Assembly (NCBI GenBank): GCA_033980235.1
Contig: CM067059.1
Location: forward strand, 23,082,494-23,146,493
Direction of reading: 5' to 3'
Length of the DNA: 64,000 nt
Origin: Diadema setosum
Lineage: Eukaryota > Echinodermata > Echinoidea > Diadematoida > Diadematidae
Part shown: positions 1-12,521 of the stretch, in pieces
How the letters are laid out: the number at the start of each line of letters is the position of its first letter
How positions within the stretch are numbered: the first letter of the stretch is position 1
Notes under the pieces: generated by a model
Database searches by the model: none
Seen by the model: only the letters and a program-made list of their open reading frames with translations
What the model was told of the DNA's origin: nothing
Program-made: the position numbers and the translations under genes

Positions 1-3000
1 GCACGTTTCGGGCAATGTGTATAAAATGGAAAAAAGGTTAATGGCAGTACATCGAATTTAGTTGTTTACTGGATTTTGCTATGTGCAGATGTTTGCTAGG
101 AGACCTTGTTGTTGTGACATTCTTGCTGTGATGACATTTCTCCGTTATCAGGTAACCCCTCCCCATTTCAATAACTAACTATAATAAAATGGTTAAGGTT
201 ACCCTTTGAATGTAAAATATAGGGCCTATAATATATAATATTATAATGTAATAATATAATTTTCCTAACTCATTGCCTCATCGTGTATGATATTTTACCA
301 TTTTGAAAATGAAAGTGACATTTTTAAATTGTATTTACGGAGGTTTTAGTTTTACATATCTTAAACAATGAAATATTACCAAATATTGAAGCATACAAAG
401 TATGAATAAAATAGTGATAGATTTACTCCAGCAACATACATGAACACAAAAGTGTTATTCTCTTACTTGAAGGAGCAATACGAAGTTATTGAAGCCTGGC
501 AATATTGCTATTCAAAGGGGAAAAAGATTATTGGAGATTTTTATTCGTAGCTTTTCTATTCACCAAAACATCATTAGGGAAATTGAGTGGAAATGGAATT
601 TTGCAACAGTTTAGATGGGATATATCTTTTTATGCCATCAAATAATTTTGTGCAGAAGTTGAAAACAATGTGGGGAAGCACTACACAACAATGGTCATTG
701 TCTGTGATTATCATCGACTGTGTAACATCATGTCATTCACAAACTAAGTATTTTCTGCTGAACCAGATTTTTAACGCTATTTGAGTTGCATTGTGCCATG
801 TGATTTTTTTTAAGGGGGATGTTTGGGCCAATGGGTTAACAATTGACCTAAAAAACAGATCCATATTATTATATAGGCATTACTAATATTTGACTTTTTT
901 CTCAATACACAAAATCTAACGTGAACATGATGTGGAATTGTACTTTAAGATCACAAATATAGCATTCCTCAAATTCCTGAAGAGAGAGTCGAAACCATTG
1001 TTTCACAATTTTTATATTGAATTACACTTCTTGAGAAAAGGGGCAAAGTATATAAGCTCATTTCCCTCCACCGTACTGACAATGAGATAACTTTAAAAAC
1101 AACACACAGGAGTCTGGTTTTATTTGTCCAGCAATTAGTAGCATTCCTGTTTGTGAGGCGGTAGATGGCGGTGGATGTCGCAGCTAATTTGACATGTTGA
1201 GAGCCTAATTTTCTGTCCCCATTTTTTTTTTAAATGGGAACATCATTTTCAGATTCTGATTCAGATATCAGTTAAGGAATAACATGTTTTCGTCTCCTGA
1301 GTATAAACTGATGGCGGGGAGGGGGGGGGGGGGGGGAAGAGACATTCCCTCAATGACATCACAATAATGTGATTGTAGCCGGCCTGATTCTGAGACAAAA
1401 GCGCCGATCCAATTTTTCCCTCCTCTCTATCTCCCCAAGAAGATGTGGAATTGATTTGAAACGAAAGTGAAAGTTGTACCGGGAGACAATTCATGAAATC
1501 TGCTCTCAGCATGAAATGTGGAAAATTAGGTCCTCCTCCCAAGCCACTTGACTTTCTGAAGTCAATCCCAATGTCCCTGATCTCCAAAAGAGTGGGACAA
1601 AGCCAGTCCTGCAAGTTTGTTTTGTAGCGTCAGCTTCATAGACCCACATGGCAAAATATATAATGTGAACGAAAGTCAAAAGAGATGCCAAAACTTCGAG
1701 ACACTTTCGCACTACATCAAGAGATAGGTCTGATATCTGGGAAATGTTTTTCTTTTGTTTGGCATCGTGACAAGCCTTGACTCATCTCCACAAGGAAAAA
1801 CAAAGATGATATGATAAGTGAGAACAATGATGTGTGTGCTGTGTCCATTTTGTGAACTTTCCCCCCATTTTTTGAACTTTCAGTAGCAAATCTTCATATA
1901 TTATTATTATTCTGTGATGCAAGGCATCCAAAAACCATCATACAGATAACAATATCATATATATATCTGATGACAATCAGAATGATCAAATTTTTGTAAC
2001 GGATTGACTTAACGTGGCAAGCCAGCTCATTCAAAATGTCAGACAAACTGCTCCGGAGTCTTCTCTGCTTCCGTTTGAGAGTGAGCCACGTTAAATTGTT
2101 GTATATTTTTGGTTTTGTCCAATTTTTCTCATAAATCCACCTCAGTATTTCCACTTTGCCAAAATGTTATGACAGTCACAAGCATTACTTGAGGAACTTG
2201 GGGTCATCACTCCCCAGTTGCAGTCACGTAGAAGCTGATATGGTGACCTTTAACCTTAGAATAGACTGGGTATCATGTAATCATTATATATGTACATGGT
2301 AGAAATATTTAAAAATTTGTGTTTGAATAGATAATTGATTCCAAAGCAAATTATTTTCAGCATATTGGATTACGCAGTGACACTACATACATTCTTGGCA
2401 AAGATGCAAAAGTAATGTCTCACATCCAATAAGAAACCAGATGACAGTGCCTTTATGTGTTTGTTGTTGTGTCTGTGCATGCATGCGTGTGTGTGTGGGG
2501 GGGGGGGGGGGAGGGGGCTGGCATAGGATTTGTACCTTTTAATGAAGTCATGCTCTCTAAAACCTATATCAGAATAATGTGAAGACTTGCACAATAATAC
2601 CCATTATATTTGACTCTCAGCGTAGTATAATTCAAGATGATGTATAAAGACAATCTCAATCTTCCACAATGTTCTACAGTTGAATAGACAGGGAATCGAT
2701 GTTTTTTTTTTTTTTTTTCATGTTTCTCCTTTCCATTCTCAACAATCTTGTCATCAGAAGATTAGAGCTGAACGTTTCATTAAGCAAGCTGAGAGCGCAA
2801 GAGGAGTTTGGTGTCATTGATTGAGAGGAGTGAAAATAGTTCAGTGGTATCTTATGCTTAGGTCTGCATAGTTTTGTCATTGTTGGTACATTCCTTTTAA
2901 TGTTTTCTTTTATCCAAATCGCCTCCCCTGTGTAGATGTGTAATCATGGCAGTAATAGCTCTTCATTTTTCCTTAGAATTCTGAACTGCTAAGTTAGATA

Positions 3001-3438
3001 TATCATTCATTCTTTAGCAACTTAAGTGGCAAGTCACCTTTTGTCAGTCAAGCGAAGCAGATACCAGTATTGGTTTTTTATTCAGCTTATTGTTGTCTTC
3101 CTCACATTCGTCTTGCTGAAATGACACTTTTTTAAACATTTTATCAAACGAGTCATCCTCTTTTCAGCCTGAACTGTCCCTTGAAAGTGTGACAGCTTGT
3201 AAGCCTGTGGCAAACAAGCATTTTTGAGAAACCAGGACATTTACCGGGTAACATTCTCACCACTCTACACAGACAGACAGACACACACACATGCACACAC
3301 AATTTTGTCTTTGCCAAACAAAATGATCAGATGACATACACCACGAACTGAAAGTATGGATCATAGTATGCCTCTTACTAAGGATGGATGATAACCGTTT
3401 TGAATTTGTGTCTGTCTCGTTTAACCACCTGCCGTCAG
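1..3438. other. Upstream flank or intron, no gene seen
   Basis: I find no EGF-like, TB or other recognisable coding exon on either strand. The stretch holds G runs near 1319-1336 and 2499-2512, a T run near 2702-2718 and a short CA run near 3267-3300. It is probably an intron of the fibrillin-like gene, because the first visible exon begins in phase 1 and needs a preceding exon. Confidence 0.6.
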
Positions 3439-3576
3439 ACGTGAACGAGTGTACCAGCCGGAACTTCAATCCCTGTGGAGAATATACATGTCTCAACACA
3501 CGAGGGAGCTATCACTGTTCGAGGACTGACTGTGCCAACGGCTACCGATATGACATTAGTTTCCAGAGATGCATAG
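3439..3576 (+). CDS. Exon e1: calcium-binding EGF module
   Basis: This exon encodes one EGF-like module of 46 codons with six cysteines (NEC, PCG, YTC, YHC, TDC, QRC). The start DVNEC and the Asn in CLNTRGSYHC fit the calcium-binding consensus, in which Asp/Asn at the start and a mid-module Asn with an aromatic residue hold one calcium ion and stiffen the joint to the next module. It begins after CAG in phase 1 and ends at a GTAATG donor. It is the first exon I can recognise; the exon before it lies outside the window or is unrecognised. Confidence 0.9.
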
Positions 3577-4032
3577 GTAATGTACATCCAAATGACGCCT
3601 TATATGGGCCTTCATTTCTATGTCTACACAATAATAAAGTTTTTCATGCTACAATCGGGGACACAAAATCCATGAAGTATCGATTTCTGTAGACCTCTAG
3701 TCTGAATCAGATAAAAGACTTTGCTTGTGGTGAACAAAGATGTTCAGCAGCATCAAAAAGGAAGATTTCGTTTGATATCAAAGACTGATATATGCTGGGA
3801 TGAAGTATCAACCTCGTTTATATTTTGGTAGATAATCTTTAACTTTCTTTGATGATAAGATCCATAATCTCAAAGGAGAGTTTACCCGTGAGAGAGTTAC
3901 TGTGATGATATGCAATCATGTTGAGCACCACTTTGATTAAATCTTTGGAGATTGGACAAATCACAAGAAAACAGCTACATTTTTTACTTAATTTGCCCCC
4001 CTGTCATAGTCAAGCTGAGTAAAAAAAAAAAA

Positions 4033-4085
<53 letters not shown>

Positions 4086-4091
4086 TATATT

Positions 4092-4140
<49 letters not shown>

Positions 4141-4346
4141 TGTATATATTGCGATATACATATATCAAGTATGAATAGTGCTGAAAAGTAGCCTATATAT
4201 TATTTTGTTCTTTACATCTTGTCAGCTGAATGGTAATCATGTACTTGCACGTCAGTACCTGTTTAATCAGAACCAAGTAACATTAATAATGTATTATGTC
4301 AAGACATGTTTTACTCCCATCCTGCCCTGCCCCCTCCCCATTTTAG
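3577..4346 (+). other. Intron 1 with TA/CA microsatellite
   Basis: Non-coding. At 4034-4138 a long TA run, a CA block, a short TATATT, a second CA block and a second TA run form a nearly symmetrical alternating purine-pyrimidine tract. I see nothing else. Confidence 0.7.
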
Positions 4347-4469
4347 ATGTTGATGAGTGCGAGTCGCAGAATGCATGTGAACATGGACGTTGTATCAACA
4401 CAGAGGGTTCTTTCCGCTGTGTCTGTCCCAGGGGGTTCACATCACACCCATCGGAAGAGGGCTGCATTG
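4347..4469 (+). CDS. Exon e2: calcium-binding EGF module
   Basis: This 41-codon exon encodes a complete EGF module (DVDEC start, six cysteines, CINTEGSFRC). DVDEC and the mid-module Asn with Phe match the calcium-binding and Asn-hydroxylation consensus closely. The acceptor is a pyrimidine-rich stretch ending TTTTAG and the donor is GTGAGT. Reading frames on the other strand here are shadows. It follows e1 by 770 bp and continues the modular chain in phase. Confidence 0.93.
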
Positions 4470-6380
4470 GTGAGTTACAACACTCCTCAAAGCAAAAGAT
4501 GCAGCTTGACTCTTGAGCCGCCATCCCCAGAGCCTTCAACATGTTCAAATGTTGCTTGAGCAACAAATGAAATGCATACTTGTATCATTTAATTGATTTC
4601 TTAAAATAATGTATACTGGTTGTGTTGCTTTTGCAGTGAATAGCCTTTGTTCCTGATGGGATTTGGTCTACGAGCCATAAGTGAGGAAGTGACATTCCTG
4701 TAAATGTTGCCATGTAGCGCATGTGGCATGCTATTGTTTTCTCTTTATTGTTGCACAATAAACTGTTTTCGATATTTATATTTTTGAAGGATGTGTTTTT
4801 CCTTTCACCTTACTTTATATTCTGTGCCAATGAGTCAAATGTACACGAATGTCACACACAGAACCTATGGACAAGAAATAAATGTGGCACTCAGATGGTT
4901 AAAAGCAAGATTAATAGATTTTTTTATTTTTTTTTTTTTTTGGGGGGGGGAGGGATAAAGAATGAAATAACACAGAATAAAGTTATCATTGCAGTGTGTC
5001 GTATGTAGATAGCAAACGCTTGACAGCTTCCACTGCTCGATCATGAATATTACGATCATGACCATTCATATTGTTTTTTGAAACGTACTATTCTAAATCG
5101 CTGGTCAGCTCCAACGTCAGCTGGATTTTGCATACCCAGACGTTGTATTTGAATAGGCTAATCACTGGCCTGTAAAGCTCCCCATACCCCCTCCCCCCCC
5201 CCCCCCCCTTCAAAAAGCAAAGCCATCCCCTGAAGTAGATTCCCTCATTTACCGCTCGTTACCTTCTGAACGTAATCTCAAGTGTATGGAAAACCACAAT
5301 GTGCAATCAGGGTGTGTTTTTTTAAGAATCTTTAGTGAAGTTGTCATCATGTGTCCTAAAATGCTGTGTCGTTTGTTGCTCTGTCATGATGCAAGGGTGA
5401 TGACTGCTTCTATACTATCCCTCTATGTGAAACCCAGTGAAGAAGAAGGATCAGACGTGAGTGACCAGCCAGAAATCCAAGGCCAACCTAGTGAACCCCC
5501 TAAAAAACTCCTCAGCCTAAAAAAAAAAAAAAAAAAGTTTTTGACCCCTCCCCCACCCCCTTCCTCTGCTTCCCCCATGAGGCGATTCTGGTTTTTTAAC
5601 CGTTCTCCTTCACCCCTCTCCACTTTTTTCCATACTTCTTCGAGAAACAATGGCTGTATAAGGACACCTATTTCCTTTCCATGATAGATTGATGTCTTCA
5701 TTTGCTGACTAACATTCTCCTTGGCAAGCCAAAACTTTTTTTATTGCCTCTTTTTTTTTTCCAGTTGGCCCCAGAGGACTTTTGGTTTTTCAGTTCCCCA
5801 TGTTTCTCACAGATGTGGTCTCTGGTTTCCCCTTCAATTTAAGGCGAGGCAGCCCATGAATTCCCGATGCTATGTAACTTTAAAAGTTGTGGATTTTGTC
5901 TAGTCTTGTTTAATAAAAAGAGCAGCACTTTCTCATGCAAACAGCCACCGCACCAGAGCCATTTTGTCCGAGTGGTTTCACTAGAGTGCATGTTTTATAA
6001 CCCTCAGTTGCTCCGGGTGCACTTTGTAAGAGTCGTTGCTCCCACTTTGTGACTAAGCAGGGCGGGAGCTGCCTCATCTTAAGGGAGGAATTTCGGCCTT
6101 GTAATGATTATGCATTTATATATTTAACTGTTTGCCAAGCTGCTGTTAAAGGACCGTGCATGGAAACAAATTTTCATGAAGACCTTTTACAACGCTGTGA
6201 ATATTGATATTTTACATGGAACCTCTTGTACCAAAACGTATTGCTCTCTGGTCACAAATGGTAAACCATTCCAGAGGGTGCGTGATATATCCTAGGCCAG
6301 TGTAATTGGGAGAGACGTTACAGAACTAGATGAAGATTATTTCAGAAGCTACATGCAAAGAATTACATACATGTGTGGGA

Positions 6381-6414
6381 CCAAGGAGGTACAGCTCGCC
6401 TAGTACCTCCTTGG
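6381..6414 (-). repeat. 34-bp dispersed hairpin, copy A
   Basis: Arms CCAAGGAGGTAC and GTACCTCCTTGG pair perfectly around a 10-nt loop. The same sequence occurs in reverse orientation at 36041-36073, where the arms are 14 bp; copy A differs in the loop by one missing base. Two near-identical palindromes 30 kb apart indicate a mobile or repeatedly inserted sequence rather than chance. Confidence 0.8.
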
Positions 6415-6671
6415 TGGGACGACATGCCTTTCAAACTAAATTTTTCTGATGTGTAGAACTTAGAAGGATGACTTATATTTCATTAAAAATAATCAAATTA
6501 AATTAATTCATGCTATTATTGCCACAATTCAAATCGGACATGTATAATAAATAATGTTATATAACATTATATATCATATAGATTAATATACATAAGCTTA
6601 GAAGCCATAATAACTTAATATATTTGTATATTTAATAATATTTATTTTGGACTTAAATCTTATGAGCAAAC

Positions 6672-6847
6672 TACTGTAAAAGCTGTTATTTTTGCAAAGG
6701 TTTAGTTTTCCCAAATTTAACAACATACTAATATATCACCATGCACAATAAAACGGCGGATTTAACGATAGCATCCGTGTCAAATATCGAAAATGTCTGT
6801 GACCTCATTTGTGAAAATATCAGTACGCGAAAATAACAGCTTTTACA
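6672..6847. mobile_element. TACTGTAAAA-type MITE, copy 1
   Basis: A non-autonomous inverted-repeat element of about 176 bp. Its left end TACTGTAAAAGCTGTTATTT is matched at the right by the reverse complement of AAAATAACAGCTTTTACA. There is no coding capacity. Related elements with the same outer bases lie at 40427-40620 and 43000-43213, and a TA target is likely. Confidence 0.7.
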
Positions 6848-7364
6848 CCATCATTGGACTGACAGCATTGTTAGGTCCCTTGCAAAGAACTTGGCAGTAA
6901 AGATAAGATGCCTTGCCAAAGGGCACAACTGTTGCATTGCAGGCAACAGGCCCAAACCAGAGACTTTAAGGTTGAGAGACTGTGGTCTTATCCATAATTA
7001 CTCCTTATAGAAGGTTTGTAAAATGTTAGTCCCCTTGACAAAGGCTAATGTACAGGAGCACAGTCACTTTATCAGCTTTATCGGCAAACTTCATGTCTCT
7101 ATTTAATTTTTGTGACCTGAAAAGTTTGCTACATCATCCATAGCACCAATGAAGTTTAGTTTCACACATCCTTTGCTCTTTGTTTTGTTCTTGATTTTAA
7201 TATATTTGATGATTGTGAGCGTGTGTGGGGGGGTGTTGATGTTGATGATGACCTCTAGAGATGTGCCCCCAGCATTTTCAAATTGACCTCATGCTGCTTG
7301 TACTTAAATATATTCATTTTTGCTGGAAATAGATGTCATTGAATTTGAACTTGATTTTCTGCAG

Positions 7365-7526
7365 ACGTGGATGAATGTGGTCAGGCACGGGAAACACCCC
7401 TTTGCGGACCTGATGCCTTCTGCGTCAACGAAGTCGGATCCTACCAGTGCATCTGCCAGGGGGAGTTGGTCTACGACAGTGGGACCCAGGCTTGCCTGGC
7501 TGCCTCGCAGGGAGAACCAGAGATTG
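7365..7526 (+). CDS. Exon e3: calcium-binding EGF module plus linker
   Basis: This 54-codon exon begins DVDEC and has six cysteines, with FCVNEVGSYQC giving the calcium-binding/hydroxylation signature. After the sixth cysteine it runs on for a short linker (LAASQGEPEIG) that leads into the TB domain of e4. The acceptor is TTTTCTGCAG and the donor is GTGAGT. The linker makes it longer than the usual 40-43-codon EGF exon of this gene. Confidence 0.92.
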
Positions 7527-8505
7527 GTGAGTGCGGTCATGTGACTCCCCCTCCCCAACCAATCCTCGTACAACCACTTTTCCATTTATGATTTGATGGG
7601 TTTAATGGTGAGAGACTGGTTTACCAGCATGATCCATTTTCACTGTAGTTTCTCCTTCTCAAGACCTGTCTGACTTGCAAAGTAATATTAAATAATCTTC
7701 TTATCTTGTCCAGCCAGAGAAAAAGAAATATGTTACTCAGGCCTGTAACAAGGATTTTTATGGGGGAGTTTCAGAATTAGAAAAAGTGGACCACTTCCGG
7801 ATTAAATCAGCTGACAAGCAAGCAAAAAAAAAAGGCTCCCCCATGCAATTTTTTTTGTTTTGTTTTTTGTGCCACTTCCAGGTTTCATCAGCTGACAAGC
7901 AAAAACAAAAAAAAGGCTTCAGCACAAATTTTTGGTGCCACTCCGCTGATACATTTAACTTATGAGTTTTTAGTTTGGCTTTGTGAAATGAACTCATGGA
8001 TATGTGAAATATAAAACATGAAATTTGCAACATTTCTACAGAAAACCCTATTTTTTATTATTATTATGCTTTTAAAGATAAATGCATGTTAACAGGGGTA
8101 GCTGCACTATTGACTTTTGTACCAATAGAAACCATGTTGCAGATATTCGTGTATTTTCTTTATACCTTTAAGGAGTCACCACAGCTTTATGTTTCAGTGG
8201 ATTATGTTTGATAGGATGTACTCCAGAGAAATTAGAGAGGAAAACCAGCATGAGATGTGGTTGGATGTGTAATGCTCGGAATCTGTAAACCAGATACCCC
8301 AGTGAGGTGCATAGAATTAATGACTCTAATGAAGTCCAGTGGGACAGAGGTTTAAACACGTCACCATGAATACCATGAGTCAAATTCTCAGAGTGTCTCA
8401 ATTTCAGCCTACATATCTATCTACCCATCTATCTACCTACTTATCTATCTATCTTTCATCTATCTATCTATCTATCTATATCTGCCTGTCTATCTTTCTA
8501 CGTAC

Positions 8506-8578
<73 letters not shown>

Positions 8579-8607
8579 GTCTAGCCATCTGTATATCTAT
8601 CTATATA

Positions 8608-8639
<32 letters not shown>

Positions 8640-9170
8640 CCTGTCTATCTACCTACCTATCAATCAATAAAGTTTGTATTCATATGTGCATGTGTGTATG
8701 TGTATGTGTGTATGTATTTATGTACATTTAATCTATACCTTTGACCTTTGACCTTATTCTCATTTTTCACTTTTGTTCACTTTGATAGATCAGTGTGGTT
8801 GTTCTTGCATTTTTGTGAGAAGGGGTAAACTTTCTTTTTCTTGGAAGATGCTGAATCACACAAAATCTCTCATTTCCGCAGTGGAGAGTTTGAAAGTAGA
8901 ATTTGCACAAAATGAGTGAACGATCTTAACATATTTCCTGCAGAAGATGCAACTCACAATGTGGCAGAAGGAACAAAAAGCACAACACCCAAATATAAAT
9001 AATCTCCAACCTTTATGGACCCTACCGTCCATGGTCAAACAGTTAGGGAACTCATGATATACAGCTCTACCAAGCTTGTGTAAGTTTTAAGGTATTAGCA
9101 TCACCATGGAAACAAGAGGATTGTGACAGTCATGCTTGTTTCTGTGTTTTTCTTTTCTCTAAATGTCCAG
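7527..9170 (+). other. Intron 3 with CTAT microsatellite
   Basis: Non-coding. A partly duplicated segment (CCACTTCC ... CAGCTGACAAGCAA) occurs at about 7788-7825 and 7871-7905. CTAT/CTGT tetranucleotide repeats fill 8414-8660. A single direct repeat TGACCTTTGACCT lies at 8742-8754. Confidence 0.65.
8414..8660 (+). repeat. CTAT/CTGT microsatellite
   Basis: Imperfect tetranucleotide repeats, purest at about 8506-8579, with CTGT and CTAC variants at the edges. It creates artefactual open frames of repeated Tyr/Leu/Ser/Ile. Confidence 0.95.
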
Positions 9171-9332
9171 TGGAGGCAGACAGGAAGGAGTGCTATGGCA
9201 GTATCGCTGACCCCCTGAACCTCTGCTCTGACCTTCTGGGATCCAATGTCACCAAACAGGAATGCTGCTGCACCGTCGGGGCAGGATGGGGCGACGACTG
9301 CGACCTGATGATCTGTCCCCAGTCTGGCACGG
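9171..9332 (+). CDS. Exon e4: first part of TB domain 1
   Basis: This 54-codon exon encodes seven of the eight cysteines of a TB (TGF-beta-binding-protein-like) domain: KECYG, NLCSD, the diagnostic triplet CCC, DDC and ICP. The spacing and the CCC triplet are specific to fibrillins and LTBPs. The aromatic residue after the first Cys and the GAGWG segment after CCC also fit. The acceptor is AATGTCCAG and the donor GTGAGT, and the last cysteine lies in e5. I see no RGD and no sign of the Phe-Pro insertion that lets certain LTBP domains bind the TGF-beta propeptide, so growth-factor binding is not indicated. Confidence 0.92.
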
Positions 9333-10714
9333 GTGAGTTTCTTCTGACTCACCTGTTTGTTTTATTCCCTCTCCTCCTCCTCCCCCCCCCCCCCCCGACC
9401 TTCCTCTCTTTATTGATTGTTTTCTACTACAAACTGTAGGCATATGTGCATTTTGTAAAAATTTTGATAAGTCATGGTCTTTTGTCTTGATGATTAACAA
9501 TTAATGTACTGCTCAAATTGTTCTACTCAACAATCATAACCGTCCCTCCATCAGTTATGAAAGACAAAAGCATTTTAAGGTATTTAATCACATTACCATA
9601 AGACTCAGCAAAGAAATGTGCATTATATCAAATTTTGGCAACCTTGGTAAGGTTAAAATGAGAGGCAAAGGTTGTTACATATGACAGCGAGGGGATAAGA
9701 TTGAATATAATTCAGATTTAGAAGCCCTAGGTTGAGACAGCTGATGTAATCCATGATACACTGGCTTTGGAGAGTATCATCCTTTGAATTGCAAATAATC
9801 ATGGTATTTCTTAACCGCAGCAGCGACCCCATACGGACAAATACGTACAGTAACTGTTACTGTGTTACAGCGCCCCGCGACGGGGTTAGATATTTCTGTA
9901 CCCTTATGCACTATGCTTCCATTTGCCTGCATTATGTATATTTGTGTAATTCTGTAATAATGAGTTAGATATCTTGTTACATCCTTGATATACAGCTGTA
10001 TTACAATGTTTGCAATCAATCTATTTAATGTGCAATGAACACTAATCATGGACAATAAAAATCATGTAATTTTCTATTATGATGCTTCTCTTGCTCACTT
10101 CAGACTCTCTTTTCAATAGTTTTATCAATAATTATATTAAATCAAACTGAAGAAAGAAACATGTAGGTCATTAGCTGGTAAATGTATTAGCTGCTGTCCT
10201 TAGGAGCTCTCAACATGTTACCAAAATTATACTCTTGGTTGTAACCTTATTCTGCACAATCACATATACATTGTATTATCTAAATTCATGCTATGGGCTT
10301 GTGCTAAAGGGGAGGAGATTCCTCGAGAAGTGGGAGTACAAAACTCCTTTGAAACTACACATTCTGTGATATGATGATGGCCTGCAACATGGATGTATGT
10401 TACAGTTCCATAAAATGGCAGAGTAATCCTGTGAGCCATGCCCCTGATGACATGGCAGGAATGGAGAGGTAAGGGTGACCAGATGGGGCAGCATCACCAC
10501 CAACACGTAACTACTGTGTCTTCCTCTCACCATCCTCAAAACAGCTGTCATACACAAACACCAAGTTTCATATGGAGTATGACATGGCAGCAGTCAGTGA
10601 TGTACATTAATATTTTGCTCTCCATTATTATGTTCATGTGTCTGTCTGTCTGTTTGTCTGTCTGAATGACTGTGTGTGTTTTTCCTCCTGGATTGCTCTC
10701 CCACCTCGCTACAG
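9333..10714 (+). other. Intron 4
   Basis: Non-coding; a C run at about 9382-9397 and a short CTGT run near 10640-10663. Nothing else is recognisable. Confidence 0.6.
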
Positions 10715-10852
10715 CTGCTTACAATGAGACGTGCCCCGTTGGCAGGGGAAAGCATGTGATCACGCAGCGAAACCCGTCTGACTCCTCGCTCCTACCTGCT
10801 TACCCGGAAGCTGCTGTGCATGCGTCCACTGGACAGGAGGCTCATATCTCAG
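10715..10852 (+). CDS. Exon e5: end of TB domain 1 plus linker
   Basis: This exon supplies the eighth cysteine of the TB domain in NETCPVGRGK, which resembles the closing LCPxGxG segment of fibrillin TB domains. About 30 residues of cysteine-free, Ser/Pro/Ala/His-containing linker follow and lead into EGF exon e6. NET is a possible N-glycosylation site. The acceptor has a good pyrimidine tract ending CTACAG and the donor is GTAGGT. It is 46 codons and in phase on both sides. The linker has no recognisable domain. Confidence 0.83.
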
Positions 10853-10965
10853 GTAGGTGACCTGGCACAGAGCCTTCTGACTACGATGTCTGTGCTTTTT
10901 TTTTTCTTTTTTTCTTTTCAATAGATTATTTCCATTTAAAAAAAAAATACATGATACATTTCCTC

Positions 10966-11361
10966 AAAGGGATGGTACAGTTTCGGTTTAGATGGAGCTT
11001 CAGTTTTTTTTGATGATTATTTTTTTTTTAGATAATGAGAAAGCTCTTATGAAATATTACAGAGTATAAAATTTTGATAGGATTTCAAAGTTTATTTGAT
11101 GAAAATTCGTTTTGAGATGACTGTGATATCCAAAGTAAAGCAATCTTGGTAAAAGATGGGACCAACCTTTTATTAAGATCACTTTGTTTTACTTTGTTTT
11201 CGGATGTCGCAGCCATTTCAGACCTTATTTTCATCAAATAAACTTTGAATTCCTCTTAGAATTGCTTATAAAGTCTTATAAAGTGCTTTCTTAGTATCTC
11301 GTCAAACTAACAAGGTAAAAAGCTGAATCCTCACCTCAACCAATACTATACCATCCCTTTA
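10966..11361. mobile_element. AAAGGGATGGTA inverted-repeat element
   Basis: The left end AAAGGGATGGTACAGT and the right end, reverse complement TAAAGGGATGGTATAGT, are matching terminal repeats. Weaker pairing continues inward, with AGCTTCAGTTTTT opposite a copy reading ATTCAGCTTTTT on the other strand. It is about 396 bp without coding capacity and is probably a non-autonomous DNA transposon. Confidence 0.65.
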
Positions 11362-11470
11362 AGTTTTTGTGGGGGAGGGGATGTGCTTGTCTCTTTCTTT
11401 TTTTATTTTTTAGCAAAAAAAAAAAATGCTGTTGAAAACTGCTTATCCAATAGTGGCAAGCCAAAGGAGT

Positions 11471-11597
11471 AAAATGGAGTCAAAAGGGGCCTGAGCTTTC
11501 GATCCTAGCAGAGTCTTCGTCAGAGGCAAAATGACCTTTTTGCCTCTGATGAAGAATCTGCTAGGATCGAAAGCTCACGCCCCTTTTGACTCCATTT
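11471..11597. repeat. Long near-perfect palindrome
   Basis: Two arms of about 60 bp (AAAATGGAGTCAAAAGGGGC inward to GAGGCAAAA) are reverse complements with only a few mismatches around a spacer of about 6 bp. RNA from either strand would fold into a long hairpin. It contains no reading frame and is most likely a fold-back MITE. Confidence 0.85.
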
Positions 11598-12351
11598 TTT
11601 AAAATTTTATTTCAATTTCAGTCTATTTCAACAACTTCTCAAAGGATATAACACAAATGGAAATACCATGATAATGATAATAGCAAGATTTGTTGTGAAA
11701 TTGAGTATTCTTAAAAACGAATCAGATTGTAGGAACTTTCAATGAATGATATAGATACCAGCTGCAGTAGATTGCTGCATATTCTCCTTCTTACCCAATC
11801 ACAAAACAACTAAGAAAATGTCCAGGAGGAGGGGAGATTCACAAATTGATGACCTGGTTTGTGTTACCGAACAAGAAAATATATCTCACTATTTTCTTAA
11901 GGGTTAGATTATTTGTTTGAATGACAGTATTTAGCTTTGAATTGATTAAGATGATTTTGCAGAACATTCCACACATCTCAGAGGGTAGTCAAACTAACTG
12001 TGTTGTGAAGCAAGTAAATGTGATAATATGTAAGATATTTGGCAGGGGTGTGCAAGCAAAATAGGTTGCTAAAGTGACCATTATGCATTCATTGTTATAT
12101 TTCCATCTGTGTGAAGAGCTATTTTTTCTACTTAGAGTTGTGCTATTTTTGTTGCTTCAACAAAAAGCAAACAGTTTATACAGCGTAGGCCTTTATTTGA
12201 AATATGAAAATCCTACACTTACATGCTCTCTGATTATGAACTGAGAAACTGTGCACATGTTTTTTTTTTCTTTCTTTTCAGTGAATTGATAGAGAAAAGT
12301 TCCATCAGTTGTTGTTATTCTATTTGAATATTTCATTTTGATATTCCCTAA

Positions 12352-12521
12352 CAGGGGCGGATCCAGGAATTCAGTAAAGAGGGGGCGTGTTTACAAAATT
12401 AAAGGGGGGGGCGCACGCACCCCTCCCCCCATTTTTTTTCTTTTTATTTCTTTTGTTTCAACAAAAAATAAAGGGGGGGGGGGGCGTGCGCCGGTTGCGG
12501 TCCTCCCTGGATCCGCCCCTG
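12352..12521 (+). mobile_element. GGGGCGGATCCAGG MITE, copy 1
   Basis: A 170-bp element with ends CAGGGGCGGATCCAGG and CCTGGATCCGCCCCTG, a perfect 14-16-bp inverted terminal repeat. The inside is a G-rich block, a T/A core (TTTCTTTTTATTTC) and a second G-rich block. A second copy in reverse orientation is at 35376-35541. It is non-coding. Confidence 0.85.

Larger units (their letters stand above)
4470..7364 (+). other. Intron 2 with repeats
   Basis: Non-coding. It contains a T/G run at 4921-4951, a C run near 5189-5208, a short hairpin element at 6381-6414 and a TACTGTAAAA element at 6672-6847, the last two listed separately. The longer open frames here, such as 5286-5684, run through homopolymers and low-complexity sequence and show no family resemblance. 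Confidence 0.65.

Noticed and set aside
5286..5684. 132-codon plus-strand frame
   Set aside because: Contains poly-Lys and poly-Pro from homopolymers. No family resemblance, and it lies in intron 2.
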